This document shows positions 5,673-6,037 of a DNA stretch of 6,037 nucleotides, in pieces. The stretch is from Flavobacteriales bacterium UBA4474. Its GTDB lineage: Bacteria > Bacteroidota > Bacteroidia > Flavobacteriales_D > Sanyastnellaceae. Position numbers and translations under genes: made by a program. The stretch spans positions 1 to 6,037 of the forward strand of contig DGOE01000035.1 of assembly GCA_002389295.1 (NCBI GenBank), read 5' to 3'. Below the pieces are notes generated by a model. That model was given only the letters and a program-made list of their open reading frames with translations. It was not told the origin of the DNA and ran no database searches. Numbering within the stretch: the first letter of the stretch is position 1; the number at the start of each line of letters is the position of its first letter.

Positions 5673-6037
5673 GATTTGGTCACCCATTCAATGACATCAT
5701 TTCCAGGCAAGGATTGATTCAGTTCAATCTCCTTGTACTCAGCGGAATCCAAAACGACTGATCCAAGCTCTTGCAATTTCCCGAGAATCGCGGCATTTCT
5801 GCTCGTTTCAACTACGCGCAATCGAACATGTGATGCTTGTTCCCGAAACATCGCCCTCAACTGCGTGAACAATGCCTCCTCAACGCGCTTTTGGGCTACC
5901 CTACAAGACATGACAAAGTCCTCAATCATCAAAACGTCTTGCCCCAACTTGGCATGGAGATAACCGACGATTCCATAATCCCCGAAATCATCCTTAACCG
6001 ACCAGCACCAGTGGATCCCACGATCCAATCGCTCCTC
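5669..6037 (-). CDS. FkbH-like HAD-IIIC family protein, C-terminal fragment (N-terminus beyond right edge)
   Basis: The frame is open to the right edge of the window and ends at TGA 5669-5671, leaving 122 residues. An in-frame TTG at 6026-6028 is probably not the start, because the codons before it stay open and the homologous region is internal in this family. The visible part matches the C-terminal half of FkbH-type proteins: KDDFGDYGIVG (residues 15-25 of the fragment), then IEDFVMSCRVAQKRVEEAL, then a VVETSRNAAILGKLQELG stretch resembling the T-x-x-N...lG end of a GNAT-like acyltransferase fold. Family members join a HAD phosphatase-like domain to this acyltransferase-like domain. They act in glyceryl-ACP formation for polyketides or in acyl modification of surface glycans. 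The HAD domain with its catalytic aspartates should lie just outside the window. Its stop overlaps the deacetylase start (ATGA), so the two are very likely co-transcribed and translationally coupled. Confidence 0.82.
   Translation of the reverse strand, partial: EERLDRGIHWCWSVKDDFGDYGIVGYLHAKLGQDVLMIEDFVMSCRVAQKRVEEALFTQLRAMFREQASHVRLRVVETSRNAAILGKLQELGSVVLDSAEYKEIELNQSLPGNDVIEWVTKS

Overview
The window looks like chromosomal DNA from a member of the Bacteroidota, probably a marine or aquatic Flavobacteriales-like lineage with fairly high GC. The evidence is a secreted GH16 glucanase with tandem E-set modules, GCTDP-type cysteine repeats and a dockerin-like tail. Two promoter boxes resembling the Bacteroidota -7 consensus (TAnnTTTG) agree with this, and no clear Shine-Dalgarno sequences precede the genes. 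The genus cannot be determined from this window.

Layout, left to right. Positions 1-656 (+) hold the 3' end of a sterol desaturase / fatty-acid hydroxylase superfamily membrane di-iron enzyme. It converges, with a 10-bp gap, on a small class I SAM methyltransferase of the phospholipid N-methyltransferase / rRNA-adenine-methylase-like type (667-1227, -). Only 22 bp upstream of that gene is a large secreted multidomain GH16 beta-glucanase, probably a laminarinase (1250-3364, -), with its own candidate promoter. Next is alanine dehydrogenase ald (3437-4525, -). Its leader region carries two perfect inverted repeats. Beyond them lie a rho-independent terminator (4646-4673), a tRNA-Ser(CGA) gene (4684-4770, -) and that gene's promoter (4781-4814).

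From about 4875 to the right edge the DNA is visibly less GC-rich. It holds the downstream end of a minus-strand operon: the C-terminal part of an FkbH-like HAD-IIIC protein, coupled by an ATGA overlap to a ChbG/HpnK (YdjC) family carbohydrate deacetylase. This pair suggests the edge of a surface-glycan or glycolipid biosynthesis cluster that continues outside the window.

Working together: the left and middle genes are mostly housekeeping or catabolic (membrane lipid modification, extracellular beta-glucan degradation, alanine/pyruvate interconversion, one tRNA). The right-hand pair is an accessory glycan-modification unit. I see no CRISPR array, transposase, integrase or toxin-antitoxin pair. 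No clearly novel system is demonstrable. The most useful leads are the FkbH-deacetylase coupling, the paired inverted repeats upstream of ald, and the module architecture of the GH16 protein.
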